Positions 46,481 to 57,512 of a DNA stretch of 64,000 nt are shown here, one piece after another. Below the pieces are notes generated by a model. The model was not told where the DNA came from. It was given only the letters and a program-made list of their open reading frames with translations, and did not search any database. The DNA is from Amorphophallus konjac. Taxonomy: Eukaryota > Streptophyta > Magnoliopsida > Alismatales > Araceae. Position 1 is the stretch's first letter; each line of letters opens with the position of its first letter. Both the position numbers and the translations under genes were made by a program. The stretch is from positions 324,391,829 through 324,455,828 of the forward strand of contig CM040125.1 in assembly GCA_022559845.1 (NCBI GenBank). Reading direction: 5' to 3'.

Positions 46481-47553
46481 ATTAGATCGCTCATCACTCT
46501 CTAGTTGCTCTACTAGAGATCTTCTCAGCACGTTAAGCTTGTTTTGCATCACTCGTTTACATCATTATTTGCATATCATAGCATCCATACTCCATACCTT
46601 GTTGCTCCTCTTAAGGGTTTAAACCAAAACAAACAAGGTGTGTTCATGCCCAATTTGCTTAATTCTATATTATTAGAGCATTGATACTACACATTATTTG
46701 GCAAATCCATCTCTTTACTTGTTTTGTGTGTTTTGCAAGGGTAATCAAACTAGAAACCCCCCCTTTATCGGCCAGCCGATAGAAGGAGGAAGGAAGGACT
46801 TGCAATTTCCCCGCTTCATACAAGGTACATGCAATCATCTTTACATTTTTGAGGCAACCACTCTGGCAATCACCCTCCTTAGAGCATCTCATGCTCTTTT
46901 TTTCTTTATGTGCCACATATCTTAGCACATTTTTTGCCCATTTTATTTTTATTTTAAATCTTCTTCTTTTCTTTAAAATGTCTATGTGACACGTTCACAA
47001 ATAGCAGAAGGGCACTTTTCCCTTTTTAGTTTTCTCATCTCATATGCACATCTCTTTCTAGCTATCCTTGCTAGAAGTAATCATCATATATATTTCTCTG
47101 CATATCATACGTGCTTTGCATTCATAGCATATATCTCCCACCCTTTACTCCTCCGAGGGGTTTAAACAAAACACACCAGGTGTGTTAATGTTTATATTGC
47201 ATAGTCCTCTTTATTGTGAGCATTGATACTACACTTTGGCTAATCCATAATATTTGCTTATTTTTACTTGTCTTACAATGGTAATCAAAGTAAGAACCCC
47301 CTTCATCGGTCGGCCAGTAGAAGGAGGAAGAAAGGACTCACAATCTTAACTGCTTCTTCACAAGGTACATGTGATCATCCTTTATATTTTTGAGGTAACC
47401 CCTCTGACGATCACCCTCCTTTAGAGTATCACATACTCTCTTTTATTACTTTTCCTTATTTCCCATCATATATCTTATCTTATCATCATCTTTTTTTAAC
47501 ATCTTTTAAAAAAATTAAATCTTCTTTTTTAATGTTTATGTGACACGTTCACA
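46481..47553 (+). repeat. Tandem duplication (period 554 bases) in R/U5 of the Tat LTR
   Basis: Blocks such as agcattgatactacac, gaaggaggaag, ggtacatg and tgtgacacgttcacaaa appear twice, offset by 554 bases. Both copies end with the LTR terminus; only the second is followed by the primer site, while the first continues atagcagaaggg. The copies have diverged considerably, so the event is old. Confidence 0.85.
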
Positions 47554-47556
47554 AAT

Positions 47557-47574
47557 TGGCGATCACGGTGGGAC
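47557..47574 (+). other. Primer-binding site of Tat copy B (tRNA-Arg type)
   Basis: TGGCGATCACGGTGGGAC, three bases after the LTR. It matches the tRNA-Arg primer site known from Ogre/Tat elements. Confidence 0.85.
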
Positions 47575-48766
47575 TCTTGATGTTTTTATTTTGATTACCC
47601 CTCCTTTGGCACCCACGTGTGCCCCTCCCTTTGGCACCCTCGCGTGCCCCTCCTTTGGCACCCACATGTGCCCCTCCTTAGTGCTCCACGTAGCACACTC
47701 TCTTTGTGCACCACGTGCACACCTCCCACTGGATTAGCCAATTTTTAAACTGTCCTTAGCATTTTAAGAAGAAAATGTGATTTCTGTGAGCTTTTAGCTT
47801 ATTATCTATTCTCTAGAACTGATTAGCGACTATTCTCCAGCCGCTATTTACATAATCAGTGACCACGTACAGAGGAGCTGTTTGTATCATTTTTGGCATT
47901 TTTATTATTTTTATAATCAATGCCCCTCCATAGAGGCGTCATTCACGCATTTAACGCCTAATTCCAAGGCGTCATTTTTCAGTTACTGTTGATTCTTCTT
48001 TCTGCGGTCACTGTTCACTGCTATTTGACGCCCCTACACAGAGGCATTATTCACATATTCAACGCCTCATACCAAGGCGCTATTTCACTTTACTATTCAC
48101 TATTTACCACTGTTTACAGTGATTAGTGACTGTCACACAGACGCTGTTTATTGAGGTAGTGACTGCTGTCAGGTCGCCATTTTGTTCTATTTTCAAAGAA
48201 CCTTGATTGTTACTGTTATCTTCACCTGTTGGCTGCATTTATTGATTATCATCTGATTATTATTGATTGATCTACCTGCATTAGCTTGCATTCTAGGGCA
48301 TTTGGTTGAGAGACCTCCTCTCTCTACACTCCTAGGATTTCACACCATTTTCTTAGAATTGGAAGGACCCTCCATTGAGCATTCCGTCTATTTGGACTAG
48401 AAATTCCTTTTTCAAGGCCTCCGTAAGTCCCCGCACCCGTGGATTCCCTCACGGACGCCGGGCCGGTTGTACCATTTGAAGTACCCGAAGTTTAGTCAAC
48501 CCATCCGTTGGTAAGGAGAGAGAAAGAACTTAGTTGACCCGGAGATTACACCCCAAACTTGAAACTAGGACCCACATTGAAGAGGGAGAATTGATTACAC
48601 ATTTAAAAATCCATCTTAATCTCAAAGAAAATCTTAAAATCTCAGGTTCATTACAACCTGTGTGAACAACTTGCTTGATTGGGTGATTGCTTCTTACTTA
48701 TATTTTTTTGCTTGAAATATTTTCCTTTCCTTAAACATGCAACTTTGTTCAGGTAAAATCATTAAC
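47575..48766. other. Leader of Tat copy B with hairpins
   Basis: It starts with short direct repeats of ggcacccacgtgtgcccctcc (47607-47680, in variants). The stretch 47820-48190 has inverted repeats such as aacgcct...aggcgtcatt and gacgcccct...agaggc. No ORF of note precedes gag. Confidence 0.65.
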
Positions 48767-50472
48767 ATGGCCAAATACGGGTATTCTTATGATGGTTATG
48801 AGGAGAGTCAATTTGACCCATCCTATGAGGTTCCCCCTCAAGATTCCACCCATTATGAGGGAAACTATGCTCCCTCCCATGCTTATTATTTCCCAAGTCC
48901 ATGTGGTAGATACCACTACTCAAGAGGTTGAGCCTTCCTCCCAAGTTCAACCTACCACGCAAAATACATCTGGGGATGTTTCCCCATCTTTCAATCTTAA
49001 TGATTTGATCCATGCTCTGTCTCAATTGGACGATTCCCAACGTCAGGCGGTCCAGGCTGCTCTAAAAGGGAAATCTACTCCTTCATCTTCAAACCCTCCT
49101 TAGGCCGCGGGTGGCCATTCATCCTAAAGACCAGGTGGTCTCACACAAGAATCCTTCGCGTCCATCAACTCCCATCATGGTCACGCCAACTCAACCAGTA
49201 AGCCACTCAGTGGCTAGGCCCCAATATCCTCCACCTCCCCAATTCTTAAGGATGCCTATGCCGACTCCGTTCCCTTCTAATCTGGCCCCGGTCGAGTCTG
49301 ACACCAACACTATACTCATCCAGAAGATAGTTAGTATGGAGGAGCAGCTTAAGAAGGTCACGGCATCGAAGAATGCTCCGGAGATTGCTCTCCCCACTTT
49401 GCCGGTTTTCCATTTGCCTCCTTCCGAGATGTCAAATTTCCGGCGCTACAATGAAACGGGTAACCCGTTCATTCATTTGAAAGATTTTAAGTATGAGACG
49501 TCCTTCTGGCAAGATAATAAGATTTCCCTGGCCTATCTCTTTAGAAGATCCCTAGATGGTCCGGCACTTGAATGGTTCTATTCTTTGGAGCCAGCTGAAG
49601 CTAGTGATTTTGATGTTGTTCAACAGAAGTTCTTACAAAAATATAAGGACTGTGTGGGTTCATCTCTGTCAATCATGGATCTTGTTACTGAGAAAATGAA
49701 GCTCGAGGAGGACTTCATTCTATTTGCCGATAAGTGGAGAGCTATGGCTGAAAAATTGAAAGACACCCTTTCAGAAACGGAACAAGTCAAGATGATTATA
49801 TCAAATTCTACTCCACAATTTTGTCACATTCTGGCCATGAATAGGCTGAACACTATGGAAGAGCTCTATGAGAGAGCAAGATACATACAAACCCAAATGA
49901 AAGATTCGCCCATCATGGGCATGTTCAAACAGAAACCAAGGTTGGTATGGAAGAACACCAATGTTAGCAATAGTGGTGGCACCACCGAGGGCACCGTGAC
50001 GAATGAGCAGGTGGGCATGGTTGGCAACCCCGCACCTTTCCGCCACCCTAACCCAAGACCTCCACAACCTCGACAACAACTCCCTTTCTTTAATCTCGCT
50101 CCCCAAGTGAATATTCCTTCTCGACCCTTCCATCCTCCTCCACAAAATCAAGCCATCCACCCAAACCCACCAGTTCCTCAGCAATACCACAAAGTGCCGC
50201 CACCCACCAATTATGGCCCCCAGCAGCCAAAAAGACCACTAGGCCCCAAAAGGGCCCAATATCCGCCATTACCTGAAAGTCTTCCTGATATCTTTAACGC
50301 ACTCATGGCCACCAACCTGCTCACCTTGCCAAAAGAAAGAACGGCCTGGCCTTTTAATGTGGATACTTCTCGGTATTGTGTCTTCCACCGACAGCCTGGT
50401 CACAATATAAATCATTGCTTTCATTTCAAGGATTATATCTATGATTTGAATGATCACGGTGGTATTAATTGA
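48767..50472 (+). pseudogene. Copy B gag (Tat type)
   Basis: ATG 48767 in a good context (aacATGg) starts MAKYGYSYDGYEES. The frame shifts near 48900 and again near 49100, then stays open from 49111. The gag domain (about 49430-49900) shows FRRYNETGNPFIHLKDFKYE, LDGPALEWFYSLEP and KFLQKYKDC. A Pro/Gln-rich hinge leads to a zinc-knuckle-like end, YCVFHRQPGHNINHC (about 50375). A TGA at 50470 ends this ORF, but the same frame continues into protease, so gag and pol were a single frame. Confidence 0.85.
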
Positions 50473-52650
50473 AATGAGATGAGGCAGTTTATTGCAACCT
50501 TAAAGGCACGAAGACCTCCTCGCCAGCAGCAGGCTCAGTAGCCGCCTCAGCAGCAAGTTCCACCTCATCCTCAACAGCAGCAAGCTCCCGCACCTCAACC
50601 GGACATGGGGATCGTCCAAAATCCATTGCCGGATCACCCTCCGAACCAGCAAGTAAACCCTGTTACTTCCTTCCATGAAGTGGAAAGAGGACAAGGTTGG
50701 GATGAAGAGAATGCCTCTGTCGAGGCCATAAATCAAACTCCAACTCAACCACCTCATCTGTTAAGAACACCTCTCCATCCGACACCTTCTCCCCAACCAG
50801 CCTATCCCCTTTTACGCACCACTAACCAAATTCCCTCCACTACCACTAATCCCTTACCGACTAGACCTCTCCCCATTCGCCCTCCATCATCTTCGACACC
50901 ACAAAAAACTCCCCCACCTGTCACCAATTCCTTGCCTTTGCCATCTAGGCCACTCCTCATTCGCCCCCCACCAACACCTAATCCCTCCACTGCTCCCACC
51001 AGCCCACCGCCGGTAAGGATTACCACACCGCAACCCACAAATCCCTCATTTTTACCTAGACCCCTCCTCATTCGGCCTACTGCCCCCTCAGCCGTTCAGG
51101 CGCCCTCTACCCCTTCTACTATTATCCCTCCAGTTGTCACTACCTCTCAGCCAACAAGGTCCCTCATAAAAGTTCCTTCTTTGGTCACCCCTCCAGCATC
51201 CGTTAACCCCAACGTCCCATCTTCCTCATCCATCAACCCTCCACCTAACCAAAACCCGACAGCGGTGAAATCATCACAAACCATGGTGCTCCACAGTGGA
51301 TGTATGTTCCATCGTGTATTCCCACAAAGGGAGTCAGAGCCCACACAGGGGCAAGAGGAACAGGAGCAAGAACAGGAATCCATACCGGGCACTCAGTATG
51401 ACTTGCTAAAGCACCTAGACAAGACCCCGGCAAGAATTTCTATTTTAGAACTGATAAAAAGATCCACCATTCACCAGCAGGCTTTGAAAGAGTACCTACA
51501 GAAGGTGATGGTCAATGAGGACATTCCAGCAGAACAAATTACATCAGTCTTGACACCGGTAAGTGGTCAGCCGGCCATTATTTTTCATGAGCACGAATTA
51601 GCTCCAAGGCCAGCCAGGAAGTATGCCTTGTGCATCACAGTCGACATTAACAAAGTGGCACCTAAACAATGTTTAGTGGATACTGGAGCATCCATCAATG
51701 TGCTGTCACCAAGTACTCTGAAGATGTGCGGTACTCCAGACAATCAGATTCGGCCATCTATTATTACAGTGACGGATTATGATAATACAATGAAACCTCC
51801 TCTGGGCATGATTACTTTAAAAGTTGGGCTGGGTCCGATCTCAATTACAGCGGACTTCCACATTCTGGACATGGATCCAACCTTCAATGATATTTTGGGT
51901 CGCCCTTATATTCAAGAACTTGATGCCGTGCCCTCCATGAATCATCAATGCATAAAGTTTCCACACAAAGGGCGCATCATCAAAGTCACAAGCATGCCTA
52001 TTTTGCTATCAGAGGATATATATTCAGCAACATCAGTACCTTCCATATGACCGGCTAATAGGCCTTTGCTATCAGTGTTAGATGTCACTGATCCGCGGTA
52101 GGATTTGCCTAGGCCTCCAATCACAACACCTGCATCGGCTTTGATATCACCCCTACCCTCCAAGGAGAAGAAAAAGAGGAATATGATAAACACCCCGGGG
52201 TGGAATATTTTGATGAAAATGGGGTACAGATCTGGCAAAGGCCTAGGTGTTAACCTCCAGGGCAGGGTAAAGCCCATTAAAAATCATAAGCTTATTCCCC
52301 GAGGTGGCTTACGATATAAAGGGCCGAGCAAAGAGGAATATGGAAAAGATGAAGGAGAGCCATGGGCTGTTATGACCTCCACTCTCAAAAAAGACCGACA
52401 GCCACTCACATGGACCTTATATACCCATTTTGTGAAAAGGGCTACTCAATATGACGAGCAGACCACATTGGTTACTTCGGTGTTAGACCATCAAGATGTG
52501 CATTCACGGCAGTTCGCTCGTCATCTGGCACCATTAGTCACTTATAAGGCCCTAGAATCTGTAAGGCCACTCAAAAAAAGAAAGATGGAGGATCTGGAAT
52601 GTGAATGGTACCGTTGGTTTGATATGAATGACATTGTTATTACTTTAAGC
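50473..52650 (+). pseudogene. Copy B proline-rich linker, protease and G-patch
   Basis: Same frame as gag. A Pro/Gln/Thr linker contains a repeated unit RPLLIRPP/RPLPIRPP (50870-51080). The aspartic protease (about 51580-52000) has an intact DTGAS triad (about 51677-51691) and ILGRPYIQ. Stops at 50539, 52048 (TGG in copy A) and 52099 (CAG in A) follow. The G-patch (GWNILMKMGY, GKGLG) lies at 52198-52330. The conserved segment ends at the deletion junction near 52650, which puts the following RT out of frame. Confidence 0.85.
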
Positions 52651-55600
52651 CGCTTGTTGAACACCGTCTCACACTCAAGCCAGGATCTGTCCTGGTCAAA
52701 CAGCAGTTAAGATGTTTTCACCCTCACATGGCATTAAAGATGAAAGAAGAGGTCGATAAGCTTCATAACGCCAGATTTATTAGAGTCATCCTCTATCCCA
52801 ATTGGGTGGTTAACATCATCTCGGTTATGAAAAAGGATGGGAGAGTTAGAATTTGCATAGACTTCCGGGACCTTAACCACACATGTCCTAAAGATGATTT
52901 CCCCCTCCCTCACATAGACGTGCTGATTGATAACACGGTAGGGTACGAGACCCTCTCTTTTATGGATGGCTTCTCTGGTTACAATCAGATCTGCTTGGCT
53001 GAAGAGGATCATGATTAAACCTCATTCACTACGCCTTGGGGCACTTACTGTTATGTGGCCATGCCGTTTGGGCTCAAGAATGTCAGAGCCACCTACCAAT
53101 AGGCCATGATGGCTATTTTTCATGACATGATCCATATTTTTATAGAGGTGTATGCTGATGATCTGGTAGTGAAGTCAAGAACAAGGATTGAGCATTCCGG
53201 GATTCGAGCCAAGGTCTTGCAAAGAGCATGGGAGTATTAGTTAAAGATGAACCCCAAGAAGTGCGTGTTTGGTGTTTCATCAGGAAAATTACTTGGATTC
53301 ATAGTTAGTAAAAGGGGTATTGAGATTGATCCCAATAAGGCAAGAGAAATAAGGGATATGCCTCCTCCCAAGAATTTGAAGGAAGTTCAAGGATTGATCG
53401 GGAGGTTGTAGTTTATTCGTTGGTTTGTTTCCTAGCATTCACAAAGGTGTAGGCCGTTTTACGAGCTTACTAAACCGGGAGTCAAATTTAATTGGGATGA
53501 CAAGTTTCAGGCAGCCTTTGATGGACTAAAGGATTATTTGGTCAATCCTCCTGTCCTGAGGCCGCCGGTTCTAGGCAAACCACTTGTTCTTTATATTTCT
53601 ATCCTAGATGACTCCGTAGGTGCTGTCCTTGCGCAAGTTGATGAAGAAGGAAAAGAGAGGGCATCCTACTACTTGTCTAAGCTTCTCAACCATTGTGAGC
53701 AGAAGTACTCAGCCATGGAGAAGACTTGTGCTGCTTTAGTTTGGATAGTGCAGAAGTTGAAGCATTATTTCTTAGCTCACGAGGTTCATCATATTGCTCG
53801 CATAAATCCTATCAAGTTTCTCCTTGAAAAATATGTTCTCACTGACCGATTGGCACGATGGCAAAGCTTTCTTTCTCAGTTTGATACCATCTACATTCAG
53901 CAAAAAGTAATTAAAGGCTATGCCATAACAGAACATCTTGCTCATCACCCTCTCCCTAGATTTGACCATGTTCACTTGGAGTTTCCAGATGAGGAACTAA
54001 TGTCCATCAATCAACCTAATTCGATGTGAACATTACATTTTGATGGAGCTCGGAATTCACAAGGAAAGAGGATTGGCATTGTTCTCCTATCACCTGAGGG
54101 TATCACTATTCCGCTTGCCTCTTAGCTTGCATTTCCAGTTACAAATAATATAGCTGAGTATGAGGATCTTCTGGCCAGACTGTAGGCCGCTCATCAATTC
54201 GGTGTTACCCAATTACGGATTGTAGGTGATAGTCAGCTTATTCTTCGCCAAGTGCTCATCAAATGTCGCACGCTCAATCCTAAACTTAAACCCTATCAGG
54301 AGCTGGCTTCTGCTTATGCCAAGCTTTTCACTAAACTAATCTTCATCCATGTTCCTCGAGATCAGAACATCCTAGCCGATTCTCCCGCTTCCCTTGCCTC
54401 CTCTTTGGTTTTCCTTCCCGAAAGGGACTTCCATTTGATCATTGTTCACAAGCGTCTTACTCCTGCTATTAAAGATCTAGCATTCCTTAGTATTAAGGAA
54501 GAGGTGCTCAAGAAGGTTAAGGAAAGGGGAATCATTGAGAACAAGGAGATCATGTTATTAGATCTAGAGGAAGAGCTGGATGATTAAGAAAAGCCGTGGT
54601 ATTATGAGATTGCCAAGTATTGTCAGGATCAATCTTATCCTGAAGAGGCTACGGTTGAAGAGAAGAAAGCCATCAGAAGAGTTGCTTAGAGATATGCTCT
54701 GGTTGGAGGTATGCGCTATAGAAGAGGTCTCACTGGAGTTTTGCTTAGATGCCTCAACGATGATGAGTCTTGGAAGGTCGTGGAAGAGACACATTCAGGA
54801 GTATGTGGTGGTCATGTCAATAGCCAGATGCTAGGTAAGAAAATCCTTATATTAGGCTTTTATTGGCCCACTATAGAAGAGGACTGCTCAATCTATGTTC
54901 GAAGGTGTGTCATGTGCCAACTGCACGTCGATAAAATTCATTCTCTTGCTTCTTCACTCCATCCTATGTCCTCCCCGTGGCCTTTCTTCATGTGGGCTTT
55001 TGATATCATCGGACCTCTTGGTGATTCAAACCTCCTCACAAAACCGAAATCATTTATACTCACGGCCACAGAGTACGTCACCAAGTGGGCGGAAGCGGAA
55101 GCGGAAGCGTACGCGGAAGTTAAAGTGTCAACTGTCTGCAAGTTCATAATGAAGAATATCATTGCAATATTTGGCATCCCAAGTACCATCGTCACCGATA
55201 ATAGGTCGCAATTCATCTCTCAAGAGCTTCAGGACCTCTGTAACAGGTATAACATTACATTGCATCATTCATCTCCTTATTATCCGTAGGGCAATGGCCA
55301 AGCAGAGGCAACAAATAAAACTTTGATCAAAATCATTAAAAAAACATGTGAAGCTAATAAATTCACGGATTGGACAGAAAAGCTGGTGGAAGCTCTTTGG
55401 GCCTACCGCACTTTTATTCGTACTCCTACTGGGCAAACCCCTTTCGCCCTCACTTATGGAATGGAGGCGGTAGTCCGTTATGAGATTCTTGTTCCTTCTC
55501 TTAGGGTGCAATTGGCCAAGGAGTTCTCTATTGTTGAACGACGTGAATCTCTCCTTGCTCAGTTGAAACTCTTGGATGAAAAACGTCTAGCCACCGCCGA

Positions 55601-55862
55601 GCATGCACACATTTATCAAAATAGGCTTTCACGTTTTTATCAAAAGAAAGTGATTGAGAGAAAATTTAAAATCGATGAAATGGTAATCAAAATAATCTTT
55701 GTAAAACTAGGAGGACCTCGTTCGAAACTCCAACCAAATTGGGAAGGGCCCTACGTAATAAAAGAAGTGTATCCTGGCAATGCTTACAAACTGGTTAATG
55801 CCGAAAGAGATGAACTGGCTCACCCTTGGAATGGACTGTACCTTAAAAAATACTACCCTTAA
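52651..55862 (+). pseudogene. Copy B RT, RNase H, archaeal-type RNase H and integrase
   Basis: A single frame from 52728 to 55862 encodes RT (catalytic box YADD, where A has YVDD, near 53150), RNase H, the second RNase H (NNIAEYEDLL, GDSQLI) and integrase (HSGVCGGH, CVMCQLH, WAFDIIGPL, VTDNRSQF, QAEATNK). It ends HPWNGLYLKKYYP, as in A. Eleven stops interrupt it (53016, 53100, 53238, 53409, 53433, 54027, 54123, 54183, 54585, 54687, 55287). Those at 53238, 54183, 54687 and 55287 are CAG in copy A; 54123 is a stop in both. Confidence 0.9.
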
Positions 55863-57421
55863 GTCCTTGAAGAAAAGAAAAGAAAAGAAAAAAGAAAGAA
55901 AAGAAAAAAGTAAAAAAGAAAGGAAAAGGAAAAAATGAAGAAAAAAAGGAAAAGAAAATATAAAAGTTGCAGGCTGGCATGGTGCATAGGTCGCGGGACT
56001 TGAAAAATCAAAATCCCTAATTCATTCTTCAGTTTTGACGGTTTAACCTGGGGTTAATACTTGCACACACTACTGTTTTGCTTTTAAACTCAAGCGGTTC
56101 AAAATTTGAGGAAAGTCAGAGCCAAACTAAGAGTGTAAAAACTCTACCTATTCTCTTCTCTTCGGTTCATGAGAGGGAGTACGAGTCAGGGAATGCCACC
56201 AGACCTACCCGCCGCCCTAGTAGGTGGAAGTCAGGGCCCAAAAGGGAACAATGCTGCAAAAGCCCAAGTATAACTAGGTCTTTATTTGTTTAAAAGGAAG
56301 GAAAAGAAAAGAAAAAGATGTGCAAAGTTACAAAAGAAAAGTATGTCATGAGGGCAAAGTCCCTGCAGGGAATACCCTAGTCGTAAGCATGCATGAATAA
56401 GGGCAAAAGGAAACAAGAATTTCCCTAAGCCAAAGACCGAACCCCAACATGCACTAGGGTAGGGGAGGGAAGCTTCCCGGTTCTCCGAAATCTCTCATGA
56501 GCCTCCTCAACTTATTCTTCATTTCCCCCTCTATGGTATGTTATAAGCTCAAGGGATGGCAGAGACCGACTAAGAAGGATGGGCCGCAAGAGGATATGAG
56601 TAAAAGCACAAGTCATTAAGCACGTTGACCCTTTGTTAAATCATTTAAGAATGATTAATGAATTTAAGATGGTGATTGTGTAAGGTTTCAAGACCTTTTG
56701 TACCATGCTAAGCCTCAAATAAAAAAATGATGATTTTTCAATAAACGCCTTCCTCTGAGGGCGTCATTTCAATAAGTCGCGTTAGTCTGCATGCCGTCAA
56801 TTCAAGATAAAAAAAAACAAAAAAAATTAAAAAATATAAAACAAAAAAAATGGTTTTTTCAATTCACGCCCGCGCGAGAGGGCACCATTTATTTGAGTCG
56901 CGTCAGCCTGTATGTCGTCATTTTTAAAATAAAATAAAAATAAAAAAATAGTTTTCAATTAATGCCCGCACAAGGGGGTGTCAATTCTTTAATTAACGAC
57001 TTTGTGTAGAGTCATCATTTAAAAGAAAAGAAAGAAAAAAATAAAAAAATGAAAAATGAAAAAGAAAAAAAATTCTTGAATTTAGCCCACTGCTTTTCCT
57101 TTTGCCATGTCATGTGCTTGATTGCATCCATGTGTGGGCATTCTTTATTCCAAGTTTGCATTTTCTTACTTGCGTGTTACATTTTCCTATATATTTGTTG
57201 TTTTATCTTCATTAATTAAAGGCTTGGTCCCTTGACCCGTCATCAAGGTCAAAATAGTGACAACCCCTTGCTTATTGAGCAAGGGGACAAGCCGAACAGA
57301 TGAATTAATCTGTTTCTTTAAGTGTGAAATGCAGGCACATGGGAAAGAAGGAAGAAAAAGCAAACAAACAAACAAGACAAGTTCGCAAGTGCTCAAGTCG
57401 ACAACTCAGGTAACATCAAAA

Positions 57422-57467
<46 letters not shown>

Positions 57468-57512
57468 GTCTGAGTACAAAGCATGCAGGTGGAGGAGTAC
57501 AAGTCTCTCTCT
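55863..57512. other. Copy B spacer between pol and antisense gene
   Basis: A purine tract made of gaaaa-like words (55863-55965), hairpins of the acgcc...ggcgtcat kind (56730-57020) and a TA microsatellite (57425-57463). Homologous to 26905-28548. No gene. Confidence 0.7.

Larger units (their letters stand above)
1..47553 (+). mobile_element. Tat-lineage Ty3/gypsy retrotransposon, copy A (interrupted)
   Basis: The order protease, G-patch, RT, RNase H, a second archaeal-type RNase H and integrase, followed by antisense genes and an LTR, identifies a Tat-lineage (Tat/Ogre/Retand group) Ty3/gypsy element. Only its right part is present; gag and the 5' LTR lie before base 1. Copy B at 47554-61713 is a close relative and fixes the boundaries. 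The coding part runs 1-4296 and resumes at 25775, because E2 (4297-25774) sits between two CTTTA direct repeats at 4292-4296 and 25775-25779. The 3' LTR starts at 35729 after a purine-rich tract and is split by E3. The copy is dead, with several stops and a frameshift. Confidence 0.9.
35729..47553 (+). repeat. Single LTR shared by Tat copies A and B, split by E3
   Basis: The LTR is 35729-35933 plus 45849-47553, about 1.9 kb. It starts TGTAGACACG after a polypurine tract and ends CACGTTCACA three bases before a tRNA-Arg primer site. It therefore closes copy A and opens copy B. It has a TATA box at 46217-46225. TGACG/CGTCA hairpins lie at 35860-35930 and 45890-46080, and its downstream part is duplicated in tandem (46481-47553). 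The start is inferred from the E4-like junction, since no second complete LTR of this family lies in the window. Confidence 0.75.
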
